Positions 32,643-40,799 of a stretch of DNA of 40,799 nucleotides are shown piece after piece. Within the stretch, counting starts at the first letter, position 1; every line of letters starts with the position of its first letter. Position numbers and translations under genes: made by a program. The notes below the pieces were generated by a model that ran no database searches, was not told the origin of the DNA, and saw nothing but the letters and a program-made list of their open reading frames with translations. Origin of the DNA: Deltaproteobacteria bacterium (GTDB taxonomy: Bacteria; Desulfobacterota; DSM-4660; Desulfatiglandales; HGW-15); assembly GCA_016930835.1 (NCBI GenBank), contig JAFGGA010000163.1, forward strand, positions 1 through 40,799, read 5' to 3'.

Positions 32643-33361
32643 TTATCTACTAGAGAACCCCACTTTCTTAACACCACTCTCTGGCTCATATAAATAAAGA
32701 CATGCAATTGTCGGATCGTGTCCTTATTCAAGTCTAAAAATTGGATGGCATACCCGTATTTTTCAATCTCTTCATTTTTTTCCACACGAACAATCTCACT
32801 CTTTGGAATCTTTATTCGCATTTGAATTCCTTTATCTTCACATATCAGAAGGATATCTCGCAGATACCGACCTTTGTAGAAGGTTTCTTTATTATGAAAT
32901 ACTGCCTCCTGTGATACCAGCAAACCCCCCATACTCAGATTAATGACATTGAGTTGAGATTTTCGATCCTTGGTCATAAAGATCACACTGGTCCCCATAA
33001 GGGGTTCAATTCTAAAATGCCTTCTTCTTTGAACCCGGTTAATCTCTTGAGGAAATTGAATGAATATATCTTCATCACCTTCTTTTTCAATAATGGTTTT
33101 GAAATTATATTGGATCTTATCCTTGCCGATAAACTCAAGAAATATCCTCTCACCGGTTGTGTCCTGGAAATAATCGGAGTATCCGATGGGCCGATCGATG
33201 AGGATGAGCGGAATATTTTCCATCGTATAAACTCCCATGACCATCGTTAATCCTTCATAGCCTTTTCCCAGTAGATTGATTCGAATAATCGTCCTGTCTT
33301 TCAGCAATCCTTTAATGATTTCGAATCTTTTCTCACCAGTAATCTTATTTGGATCGAACAT
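32639..33361 (-). CDS. PilZ-domain c-di-GMP receptor, YcgR-like
   Basis: A two-domain protein of 240 residues. An N-terminal YcgR-type beta domain (about 15-105) is followed by a PilZ domain. The c-di-GMP binding residues are present: the arginine motif RRRHFR (112-117) and NLSMGG (141-146, the D/NxSxxG motif). YcgR proteins slow the motor when c-di-GMP rises, so this one probably acts as a flagellar brake or motility switch, consistent with its place beside the flagellar genes. The start is taken as ATG 33361; a TTG six codons upstream (33379) is an alternative. The stop overlaps that of the small ORF. Confidence 0.88.
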   Translation of the reverse strand: MFDPNKITGEKRFEIIKGLLKDRTIIRINLLGKGYEGLTMVMGVYTMENIPLILIDRPIGYSDYFQDTTGERIFLEFIGKDKIQYNFKTIIEKEGDEDIFIQFPQEINRVQRRRHFRIEPLMGTSVIFMTKDRKSQLNVINLSMGGLLVSQEAVFHNKETFYKGRYLRDILLICEDKGIQMRIKIPKSEIVRVEKNEEIEKYGYAIQFLDLNKDTIRQLHVFIYMSQRVVLRKWGSLVDN

Positions 33362-33629
33362 GGATGAATATTTCTCCAAACCACTTTCTTATGATCAGGA
33401 TTCCACAGGAGGAAACTTTTGCAACGTCTATGCCATGGGACCTATCGTGAGAAAGGGGTTTTCAAGGGTGAGAAAGGAAAGACAACATCGATGGGAAGGA
33501 GGTAACATGGATGGCATCATCGAAAGTGCCACCCAACCCTAAAGACTTAAGGCTAAAAATCTGAGACACAATGTTTTCAAATCGGTTCATGGGCTTTTTT
33601 TGCCCTTGCGGCATGCACCTTGGGCCTTC

Positions 33630-34277
33630 TCAACCCAACCATTTTATGACAAGAAAACCGCCGATTAAAAGGACGGCAAAGATAAGGGAAAGTAGGTTAA
33701 AATATTTTTCAATAAAGGGTCGTATAGCCTCACCCTTCCATCCGAACAGGCCCGCCACAAGAAAAAATCTGGCCGATCGACTGGTAGTGGAAGCTATGAG
33801 AAAACCGATAAAATGAATCTCGGCAATCCCTGCCGATATCGTACAAACCTTATAGGGGATCGGAGTAAAACCACAAAGAAATACGATCTTAAAGTCATGC
33901 TTATCGTACCATTGTTGAAAAATCTGAAAATTGGCCTCGGTCAATCCGGCCCATGCCATGTGGGAAATAACCCAATCACCAATTATGGACCACAAAAACA
34001 TACCAATCATATAACCAAAAATGCCTCCTAAAACCGATGCAATGGAACAAGATAAAGCGAATCGGAACCATTTCCGTGGTGACCCTAAGGCAAGCGGACC
34101 AAGAAGGACATCAGGCGGAACCGGGAAAAAACTGGATTCCGCAAAACTCAATGCAAAAAGGGCGGCGCCTCCATGTCTTGAATCAGCAAGGCCGATAACC
34201 CAATTATATAGATGCCGATGCCACTGCCACCAAGCAATCTGTTCGGGCTGTTGCGTGTGTGTATAGGGAGGGTTCAT
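33630..34277 (-). CDS. VTT-domain membrane protein (DedA/YqaA family)
   Basis: A 215-residue inner-membrane protein of the VTT/SNARE-associated family, YqaA branch, related to DedA flippases for undecaprenyl phosphate or phospholipids. Visible are ESSFFPVPPDVLL (about 47-59), the glycine-rich helix with GGIFGYMIG, GFTPIPYKVCTISAG (about 139-153) and TSRSARFFLVAGLFG, the conserved re-entrant loops and helices. The ATG at 34277 is used; a longer frame to 34382 adds a charged, unrelated extension. It is monocistronic on the minus strand. The exact lipid substrate is unknown. Confidence 0.88.
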   Translation of the reverse strand: MNPPYTHTQQPEQIAWWQWHRHLYNWVIGLADSRHGGAALFALSFAESSFFPVPPDVLLGPLALGSPRKWFRFALSCSIASVLGGIFGYMIGMFLWSIIGDWVISHMAWAGLTEANFQIFQQWYDKHDFKIVFLCGFTPIPYKVCTISAGIAEIHFIGFLIASTTSRSARFFLVAGLFGWKGEAIRPFIEKYFNLLSLIFAVLLIGGFLVIKWLG

Positions 34278-34482
34278 ATAGATTCTCAAAGATATTTTTA
34301 TGAAAGAATAATGATTACTGAAAAGTCTTAGGTTTATTCTCCTAATTTGACGCAATAAGGGGTCCCACTTTCGAAGATTCACAGGAGTCGAATATCCATC
34401 TTTTAAGCATTTTACTAAGATCCCTGTATCCTGGAACCCTTGGATCCTTACCCCTGACTGATGAATTCGGATATTATTTTTG

Positions 34483-34505
34483 AAAAAAAGTAGCCCGACG
34501 GGCCA
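34483..34505 (-). terminator. Intrinsic terminator of the DUF4301 gene
   Basis: On the minus strand TGGCCC and GGGCTA (34505-34491) form a 6-bp stem with one G-T pair around GTC. T7 (34489-34483) follows one or two bases later. It lies about 30 bases past the DUF4301 stop. Confidence 0.65.
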
Positions 34506-34533
34506 TTTTCAAAGACATCGGATGCTTTGCCAT

Positions 34534-36102
34534 CTAAGGTTGATGTTCCTTTCGTAATAGGTCCAAAATGGTTTTGACCGGATTAAAGGTCATGATGGGA
34601 ACCTCCACGAATACAGTATTCCAAAAGGCCATGGCGCCATTCCAAAGGCCTGGTAATTCCAGGGCCTTGAGATCCCTACCCTCTTTAGATTTGATAGAGA
34701 TAAAACCCGCATCGGGATCTCTGTATCTTTTCAGATCAAATGGGTGACCGGAAAAATCCCGGACACCGCATACAAGGTCCACCGGATTGAAATGAGTGGA
34801 AGACTCCCATATCGCTCTTTGTTTGGAGGATGCCATATCCACTTGGGCAGACTCGACAATCTGCATGGATGGCGTCCCATCCGGATGTACAACCCAAAAA
34901 GGTCCTCCTCCGGGTTCGCCCTCGTTTTTAACCATCCCACAGACCCTGAGTGGTCTGTTTAATTTGGAGATCAAAAATTCAACCTTTTCCCTTTTAGGCC
35001 TCCTCAAAATATCATTCGGGGGGGCGATGAAAAGTCTTTGTCTGATAAAGTCGAATGCTTCATCTAAAAACTTTTGAGGGGTATCATTCTGATAAAATCG
35101 AATTAAATATCTGAAAATCTGGACCTGTAATTCCGACAAATAACCGCCCAGTGCCATTTTGTATGTATAGGTCATGGATTTGAGCCTGTCCGGGACGACA
35201 TTATCAATATTCTTGATAAAAACAATATCCCCCTCAAGCTCCTGGAGGTTTTCCAATAAGGCCCCATGTCCGCCGGGCCGAAATTCGAGCCGACCATTTA
35301 CATCACGAAAAGGTTGGTTTTCCATGTCCACGGCAATGGTATCCGTGGAAGGTTTTTGCGTGGAAAGAGTAATCTGGTATGTAAAGCCGGGTTGTTGAAA
35401 AAATTCCGTGGCCGTTTCAATATGATCTCGAATCATTTCTAGATGGCTCCCTGGCACCGTGAAATGCAAACGTATAACCCCATACCGATCTCGTGTGTAA
35501 TTCTCGGCCTCTTTGATGTGTTCTTCAAAGGGCGTCCGATTATGATCAGGATATCGATGAAACAATATGAGCCCTTTGGGGAGATCGGCCATTTCCAGCC
35601 CCTTAGGGGTTAAGATATACTCTAATATCGGTTCAAAATCTCCTTGAGACAAAAGGACCTCCATATCCAAACCGTCTTTTGCCATCTTGAATCTCAAATC
35701 ATCAAAAAATGCAAACCGCCTTAGACCTTCCATTGCGTCCCGTACCATCCGATAATCCGTGTCATTTTCACCAGATTCACGATTTTCTTTGTCTACATTG
35801 GTCTTCCCATATCGATGATAAACAGTCTGGAATGATTTGAACATGCGCGTGGCGGCCCCTGAAGCAGGGACAAACTTCATGGTCCTGCCGGTTGCCGCGA
35901 TCTTTGAGTATCCATGACTCAGCCTTTTGATATCCGTTTCCTGAAGAACCACAATCCCGTCATCCACCCGGCATGGCCTTAATAATCTTGAAAATAAAAT
36001 TCCTTTACGGAAAATCTTTATTTGAGACAGGACCGTTTCCCGAGAGATACCTCTCGCTCGCATTTGCTCAAGATCCTTTTGACTGAAAATGTCATTCGTC
36101 AA
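34534..36102 (-). CDS. DUF4301 family protein
   Basis: A 522-residue cytoplasmic protein that fits the DUF4301 family along its length. It begins with the family's ARGISRETVLSQI segment (about 16-28), then RPCRVDDGI (42-50) and the glycine-rich FVPASGAATRMFK (77-89). That last motif recalls nucleotide-sugar pyrophosphorylases and suggests a nucleotidyltransferase-like fold. Further conserved-looking stretches are GHGALLENLQEL and GMVKNEGEPGGGPFWV. The biochemical role is not established, and nucleotide-sugar synthesis is speculation. The start is TTG at 36102 with AGGAG six bases before. An ATG seven bases on is out of frame. A terminator follows; the MCP gene lies 66 bases upstream on the same strand. 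Confidence 0.87.
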   Translation of the reverse strand: MTNDIFSQKDLEQMRARGISRETVLSQIKIFRKGILFSRLLRPCRVDDGIVVLQETDIKRLSHGYSKIAATGRTMKFVPASGAATRMFKSFQTVYHRYGKTNVDKENRESGENDTDYRMVRDAMEGLRRFAFFDDLRFKMAKDGLDMEVLLSQGDFEPILEYILTPKGLEMADLPKGLILFHRYPDHNRTPFEEHIKEAENYTRDRYGVIRLHFTVPGSHLEMIRDHIETATEFFQQPGFTYQITLSTQKPSTDTIAVDMENQPFRDVNGRLEFRPGGHGALLENLQELEGDIVFIKNIDNVVPDRLKSMTYTYKMALGGYLSELQVQIFRYLIRFYQNDTPQKFLDEAFDFIRQRLFIAPPNDILRRPKREKVEFLISKLNRPLRVCGMVKNEGEPGGGPFWVVHPDGTPSMQIVESAQVDMASSKQRAIWESSTHFNPVDLVCGVRDFSGHPFDLKRYRDPDAGFISIKSKEGRDLKALELPGLWNGAMAFWNTVFVEVPIMTFNPVKTILDLLRKEHQP

Positions 36103-36168
36103 TTTTTTCTCCTAACACCCAATATAGAATATTGTTCAATAAACGAAATGAATGGATGATTTGCGGTT

Positions 36169-37659
36169 TTAAATGGCTTTCAGCTCTTTAACCATTTCGT
36201 TTAACGTCTTTGCAAGCTTCATGAGGTTTTCGGCGTTGTTATTAATTTGTGAAAGACTCCGAGCCATTTCTCCAGCGGCTTGGCTGACATCCGTAATACC
36301 ATTTGATATCTTCTCCACCACGCGTGTACCCCCGGCGATACTTTCGCTGACTTTCTTTACGCCCCTTGATGTCTGAGCGACATTTTCAACAATATCTTTG
36401 GTCGTGACGGATTGTTCTTCCACGGCGGCTGCGATGGCAGCGACGATCTCGTTTACTTCATGGACAATACGCGATATTTGCCCTATTTCCTCAACCGTTT
36501 CCGTAGTCGCCGCTTGTATGCCATCGATTTGTTTCTTGATCTCAAGTGTTGCATCAGCCGTTTGCCTGGCCAATTCCTTTATTTCATTGGCCACAACGGC
36601 GAAACCCTTTCCCATCTCCCCTGCGCGAGCCGCTTCAATGGTTGCGTTTAAGGCCAGTAAATTGGTCTGATCCGAGATCTCCTTGATGGCTTCCGTGACC
36701 TTACCGACCTCGCGGGCAGCCGTTCCCAAATGATCAATCTTATCCGTGGCGCTTTTTGACTGCGAAACGGCTGAATCTGCGATTCGATGAGCATGGGCGG
36801 TATTTTTAGCGATCTCATTCAGTGTGTTGGTCATCTCCTCAATGGCTGTTGCGACCATATTTGAATGATCGGCCAGGGTCTCCATCGTATCGGAGACCGT
36901 TTTTGCATGAGAGCTGAACTTATTTGATTCCACGGCTACATCCTTTGATTCCGCGGACATGGCATCCGCACCCATAGCCATCTGGGTTGAAAGGCTGGTA
37001 AGATCCGTGGAAGACGTATTTAACATATCGGCATTTTCCCGAATCGTAGAAATCGCATTCTGAAGCTTTTCCTTACCTGCTAGAAGCTCCTTTTCCCTCA
37101 AGCGCAATTTTTCTCGTATCCGGTTCAAATAGTTCCATATAAATGACAGCCATATAAGGCCTACGAAGAGAATCACCCACTGGAATAGATTAATGGCGAA
37201 TCGAAAACCTGGCGTCTCTAAGGCGATATCCCAAATAATGACAGTACCATATCCCAGTAAGGCCATAAGCGAAACAGTAATACATTCTCGTTTTGTTAAA
37301 CGAAATGCCCCTAGAAGAATAATGATAAAGTATAAGAGGAGCATTGCCCCCCGAATGGGTTCGGCAAATAAGATAAAAAATGAAATCCAAATAATGGATA
37401 TAATACTCTGGGGTATGGTCAAACTTGAATCTTGAAAACGAAGATTTATTCCTGTGCGTATGATGGAATAAAAAACAACCTGAACCACAACAATGGAAAC
37501 AACCAAGAAGGTGAAATACCGGGTAGACATTTCCAGCAATCCGGCCGACTTGGCAAAACCCATCATGATCATCCAGATTAATAAAAATGCATCAACCATC
37601 AAATGACGGCTCATTAAAAGCGCCTGTTTTTCGGCATCATTGGGTATCGACTTAGTCAT
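36169..37659 (-). CDS. Methyl-accepting chemotaxis protein with six-helix membrane sensor
   Basis: A 496-residue transducer. Six predicted membrane helices (about 22-40, 47-68, 82-100, 103-121, 127-146 and 155-177) have no large periplasmic domain between them, so it senses within or near the membrane or by the loops. A coiled-coil follows (about 180-210), then the signalling domain, whose CheA/CheW contact tip lies at about 327-352 ([20 protein letters not shown]). No HAMP domain is evident; the membrane block joins the coiled-coil directly. GGAG lies eight bases before the ATG. It is co-oriented with the DUF4301 gene but probably separate from it in function. Confidence 0.92.
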   Translation of the reverse strand: MTKSIPNDAEKQALLMSRHLMVDAFLLIWMIMMGFAKSAGLLEMSTRYFTFLVVSIVVVQVVFYSIIRTGINLRFQDSSLTIPQSIISIIWISFFILFAEPIRGAMLLLYFIIILLGAFRLTKRECITVSLMALLGYGTVIIWDIALETPGFRFAINLFQWVILFVGLIWLSFIWNYLNRIREKLRLREKELLAGKEKLQNAISTIRENADMLNTSSTDLTSLSTQMAMGADAMSAESKDVAVESNKFSSHAKTVSDTMETLADHSNMVATAIEEMTNTLNEIAKNTAHAHRIADSAVSQSKSATDKIDHLGTAAREVGKVTEAIKEISDQTNLLALNATIEAARAGEMGKGFAVVANEIKELARQTADATLEIKKQIDGIQAATTETVEEIGQISRIVHEVNEIVAAIAAAVEEQSVTTKDIVENVAQTSRGVKKVSESIAGGTRVVEKISNGITDVSQAAGEMARSLSQINNNAENLMKLAKTLNEMVKELKAI

Positions 37660-37807
37660 GGTCTTTTCTCCACTCTAGAATAGAAGTTTATGAACAGATC
37701 AAACGCGATTATTGAAGTCTTCTTTTGCCTGCATCCACCTCAATGGTTACCTTTTGCCAAACCAAAAAATAACGGCCCTAAATACTCTTTATTTTGAAAG
37801 ATTTCTT

Positions 37808-38086
37808 TTATATAGGCAGGAGTATAGATAAATTAGTCACATTTGTCAAATGAATATATTCACACGATAACTGGATCTCAGCTTTAAAGGCCTCATGGTC
37901 GTTAATAAAATGGTTTCCACTCGTTGTGAAATACTCGATTCCGACCATAAGAAACAAATCCGTAAGAGACCCCCATGGACCAGGCGACATGATGTTAATG
38001 GAAAATCCAGACCGGAAAATACCGGACAACAATAAAACGATGAGGATGGTTGAAAATAAAAAAATGAAGGGGCTAATGGGCTTCAT
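37808..38086 (-). CDS. Small membrane-anchored hypothetical protein
   Basis: A 92-residue ORF whose ATG lies 14 bases inside the 3' end of polA in another frame. The N terminus (about 6-24) is hydrophobic and could be a signal anchor. The remainder has no known motif and ends in a mildly hydrophobic stretch. The ribosome-binding site is weak, so expression would depend on coupling to polA. It may be a genuine small gene or a chance frame. Confidence 0.42.
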   Translation of the reverse strand: MKPISPFIFLFSTILIVLLLSGIFRSGFSINIMSPGPWGSLTDLFLMVGIEYFTTSGNHFINDHEAFKAEIQLSCEYIHLTNVTNLSILLPI

Positions 38087-40757
38087 CCCAATTTTTACCG
38101 AACGCCAGATCGACCTTTAAAGGTACCCGTAAAGGATAAACACCTTCCATTTCCTCCTTGATCATTGATGAAATCATATCAATCTCTTCTTCAGGGACCT
38201 CAAAGACCAATTCGTCATGAACCTGGAGCAGCATCCTCGTCTTGAAACCTTCTTGATATAATCGTTTATGAATTTGGATCATGGCCTTTTTTATGAGATC
38301 CGCAGCGGTGCCTTGGATCGGCGTGTTGATGGCCATTCGTTCTGCCTCGGCACGTATTCTTTGTTTATCACTGTTAATCTCCGGCAGATATCTCCTTCGA
38401 TTAAACAACGTAGTGACATAACCGTTTTGTTTGGCAGATTTTACAATCTCTTCTCTATAACGTACGACCCCTTGATACCGATGATAGTAGGATTCAATGT
38501 ATTGTTTTGCTGTTTTGGTGTCGACATCCAGCTCATCCGCTAATTTGATCGGACCCATTCCGTAAATAATACCGAAATTGATGGCCTTGGCGATTCGTCG
38601 CATATCCGATGTGACGTCGGCCAAAGAAACACCAAGAATCTCGGAGGCCGTACGGGAATGAATATCCTGCTTTTTCTTAAATGCCTCAATAAATGCTTCA
38701 TCCCCTGAATAATGAGCGAATACACGCAACTCCACTTGACTATAATCGGCTGAAAGTAAAAAATGATCCTTTTCCGCAATGAATCCTTTACGAATCTCTC
38801 GACCTTCATCACCACGTATAGGAATATTTTGAAGGTTCGGATTGCTGCTGCTTAAACGACCGGTTGCCGTAACGGTTTGATTGAAAGAGGTATGAATCCG
38901 ACCTGTTATGGGATTTACCATTTTTACCAATGCATCCAAATAAGTAGACTTCAGCTTTGCTAAGGTCCTGTGACGCAGGATAAGTTGAGGAATTTTATAA
39001 TTGGATGATGCCAATTTCTTCAAGACCTTTACATCAGTCGAATAATTCTTTGTTTTGACGGTCTTGCCCTGTACCGGCATCTGCAGTTTCTCAAACAATA
39101 CAAAGCCTAGCTGCTGTGGAGAGTTCATATTGAATTCCATACCAGCCTCTTTAAATACATCCCTCTGCAGATCCCGTATTTGTTCGCTGAAGCGACGGGA
39201 CATATCCTTAAAAAATAAAGTATCTATTTTGATCCCTGCTTGCTCCATATCCATTAACACGGGCAAAAGACTCATTTCAAGATTATAAAAGAGGTCCTGA
39301 TTCTGCTCTTCATGCAGTTTTTTTTGAAGCTTGGACATCAAACGAAAAGTGATATCCGCATCCTCGCATGAATACTCCTTTGCTGTTTCCACATGTACAT
39401 CTGAAAAACAGACCGCATTCTTACCTTTACCCACAACCTCCTGGTATGTGATCATCTTATGATTCAGGTAATGCTGGGCCAAATAGTCGAGATTATGCTG
39501 TCTCAACCCGGGATTAATGACATAACTGGCAATCATGGTATCAAAATAGATTCCCTTTAGGTCGATGCCGTAACGTTTAAATACAAGGGCATCATATTTG
39601 ATATTTTGCCCGGCCTTTAAAATTTTTTCGCTCTCCAATACCGTATGAAGGAGTTCTAATGCCTTGCTTTTTTCTAATTGCTCCGGAGCTCCGATATAAA
39701 TGTGGCCGAGTGGAAGATAGTATGCGACGTTTTCCTCCAACGCAAATGATATCCCCACCAGTTCAGCACGATGAGGATCGGGACTGGTCGTCTCCGTATC
39801 AATAGAAACCAACCCTTTATCTTGAATCCGATCGATTAAGGCACCAAGCTCTTCCTCGGATAAACAGAGTCTATAATCTGTTTGAACCTTTTCTTTGGCC
39901 GGTGCAAATTGGTCCCATAAACCTCGAAATTCCAACTCATGAAATACTTCAGCCAAAACATCGCGGTCTGGTTTGCCAGCTCTTAGATCCTCAATCGAGA
40001 TATGGATCGGCACAAACTGATCGATCGTAACCAACTCCCTGCTCAAGAAGGCTTTTTCTTTATGCTCCTCTAAATTTTTCCTGAGTTTCTCTCGCTTGAT
40101 CCCATCAAGGTTTTTATAGAGATTCTCGATGGTTCCATACTCTCGAATCAACTCAGTGGCAGTCTTTTCACCCACACCAACGACACCGGGGATATTATCG
40201 GAACTGTCACCGGAAAGCCCCATAAGTTCAATCATATGCCGTGGTTCCAGATTATATTCCTCATGTAGCGTATTAAGATCCGTAACCCGATCCCTCATGG
40301 TATCCCACATGGATATATGTTTTGAAAGAAGTTGTTTAAAATCCTTATCTCCGGTGACCACGATGACATGAAATTTTTTTTCATCACCAAGCCTGGCTAA
40401 GGTACCGATGATGTCATCTGCTTCGAATCCTTCCATCTCAAGCATTTTTATATTCAACCCCTGTACGATCTTTTTGATGAATGGTAACTGGACAATCAAA
40501 TCATCAGGCATGGGTGGACGTGTAGCCTTATAATCCTTGTAAAGTTTATGCCGAAAGGTTGGCCCCTTTGCGTCAAAAGCGATGGCTAAAAATTCAGGTT
40601 GTCTGTCCTGATAAAGCTTAAGGATCATCTTGGTAAAGCCGAATATGGCATTGGTGGGAAAGCCTTTTGAGTTCGAAAGATGACCAATGGCATGGTAGGC
40701 CCGATGGATATAAGAGCTACCGTCAACGAGATAAACGGTTTCATCTTCTTTATGCAT
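38073..40757 (-). CDS. polA: DNA polymerase I
   Basis: Full-length PolA, 894 residues, for Okazaki-fragment processing and repair. The 5' nuclease domain (1 to about 290) has FDAKGPTFRHKLYKDYKATR (61-80), FEADDIIGTLA (111-121), GDKDF (136-140) and LSGDSSDNIPGV (181-192). The 3'-5' exonuclease domain keeps the acidic SIDTET motif (around 320), so proofreading seems active, unlike in several phyla. The polymerase domain contains motif A DYSQVELRVFAHYSG, motif B RRIAKAINFGIIYG and motif C QVHDELVFE. GGGT precedes the ATG. All three active sites look complete. Confidence 0.97.
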   Translation of the reverse strand: MHKEDETVYLVDGSSYIHRAYHAIGHLSNSKGFPTNAIFGFTKMILKLYQDRQPEFLAIAFDAKGPTFRHKLYKDYKATRPPMPDDLIVQLPFIKKIVQGLNIKMLEMEGFEADDIIGTLARLGDEKKFHVIVVTGDKDFKQLLSKHISMWDTMRDRVTDLNTLHEEYNLEPRHMIELMGLSGDSSDNIPGVVGVGEKTATELIREYGTIENLYKNLDGIKREKLRKNLEEHKEKAFLSRELVTIDQFVPIHISIEDLRAGKPDRDVLAEVFHELEFRGLWDQFAPAKEKVQTDYRLCLSEEELGALIDRIQDKGLVSIDTETTSPDPHRAELVGISFALEENVAYYLPLGHIYIGAPEQLEKSKALELLHTVLESEKILKAGQNIKYDALVFKRYGIDLKGIYFDTMIASYVINPGLRQHNLDYLAQHYLNHKMITYQEVVGKGKNAVCFSDVHVETAKEYSCEDADITFRLMSKLQKKLHEEQNQDLFYNLEMSLLPVLMDMEQAGIKIDTLFFKDMSRRFSEQIRDLQRDVFKEAGMEFNMNSPQQLGFVLFEKLQMPVQGKTVKTKNYSTDVKVLKKLASSNYKIPQLILRHRTLAKLKSTYLDALVKMVNPITGRIHTSFNQTVTATGRLSSSNPNLQNIPIRGDEGREIRKGFIAEKDHFLLSADYSQVELRVFAHYSGDEAFIEAFKKKQDIHSRTASEILGVSLADVTSDMRRIAKAINFGIIYGMGPIKLADELDVDTKTAKQYIESYYHRYQGVVRYREEIVKSAKQNGYVTTLFNRRRYLPEINSDKQRIRAEAERMAINTPIQGTAADLIKKAMIQIHKRLYQEGFKTRMLLQVHDELVFEVPEEEIDMISSMIKEEMEGVYPLRVPLKVDLAFGKNWDEAH

Positions 40758-40799
40758 AATATTACCCGATGATTTGATTTTTCTTTAGATTGATGAGTG

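Noticed and set aside
33276-33542. 88-codon plus-strand ORF
   Set aside because: Mostly antisense to the PilZ gene; no start signals or family features.
1-40799. Prophage, insertion sequence, CRISPR array or defence island
   Set aside because: No transposase, integrase, phage structural gene, cas gene or direct-repeat array is visible in any frame.

Overview
The window reads as a stretch of chromosome from an anaerobic, flagellated deltaproteobacterium (Desulfobacterota, Desulfobacteraceae-like). This is inferred from gene content: a 2-hydroxyacyl-CoA dehydratase subunit, an in-frame UGA (selenocysteine) UGSC-family protein, a TRAP transporter, an FlgM gene preceded by a DVU0524-type partner gene, and a sigma-54-driven flagellar operon. 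No 16S rRNA or other taxonomic marker gene is present, so the assignment is moderate.

Layout. (1) 1-2.6 kb: a REP-like inverted repeat, an orphan 2-hydroxyacyl-CoA dehydratase subunit, a Cys-rich four-helix membrane protein and a small unknown ORF. (2) 2.9-4.6 kb: a 566-residue selenoprotein in which a UGSC domain with Sec106 is fused to a large second domain. An ORF caller that stops at TGA would split it in two. (3) 4.6-8.7 kb, minus strand: dnaX-ybaB-recR, followed by a GlcD-type FAD oxidase that overlaps recR by four bases. dnaX carries an A9 slippage tract that would yield a gamma-length product. (4) tRNA-Ser(GGA) at 9.0 kb. (5) 9.5-14.7 kb: an envelope block with a membrane-anchored protein, a class A penicillin-binding protein, a membrane/SPOR protein and a small membrane protein. 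(6) 14.9-18.8 kb: an IclR regulator and a three-gene TRAP transporter, with a terminator between the binding protein and the membrane subunits. (7) 19.2 kb: a small lipoprotein. (8) 20.1-29.2 kb: flgF-flgG-flgA-flgH-flgI-flgJ(M23)-flgN-flgK-flgL-csrA-fliW behind a full-consensus sigma-54 promoter. (9) 29.5-33.4 kb: a FleQ/FlrC-like sigma-54 response regulator, a DVU0524-type gene with flgM behind a sigma-28 promoter, a FliL-like protein, a small ORF and a YcgR-like PilZ protein. (10) 33.6-40.8 kb, minus strand: a VTT/YqaA membrane protein, a DUF4301 protein, a methyl-accepting chemotaxis protein, a small membrane ORF and polA.

How it works together. The flagellar section can be read as a cascade. 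The sigma-54 regulator at 29.5 kb is the obvious candidate activator for the sigma-54 promoter at 20.02 kb, which drives rod, L/P-ring, junction and export-chaperone genes. A sigma-28 promoter (and a weaker one before flgN) places flgM under the sigma factor it inhibits. CsrA and FliW provide the post-transcriptional arm, and the PilZ protein could link c-di-GMP to motility.

The most noteworthy items are the UGSC selenoprotein fusion, the predicted dnaX slippage site with an immediate out-of-frame stop, the flagellar promoters, the N substitution in the regulator's GAFTGA loop, and an intergenic repeat present at least three times. I do not see a CRISPR array, prophage, insertion sequence or obvious defence system.
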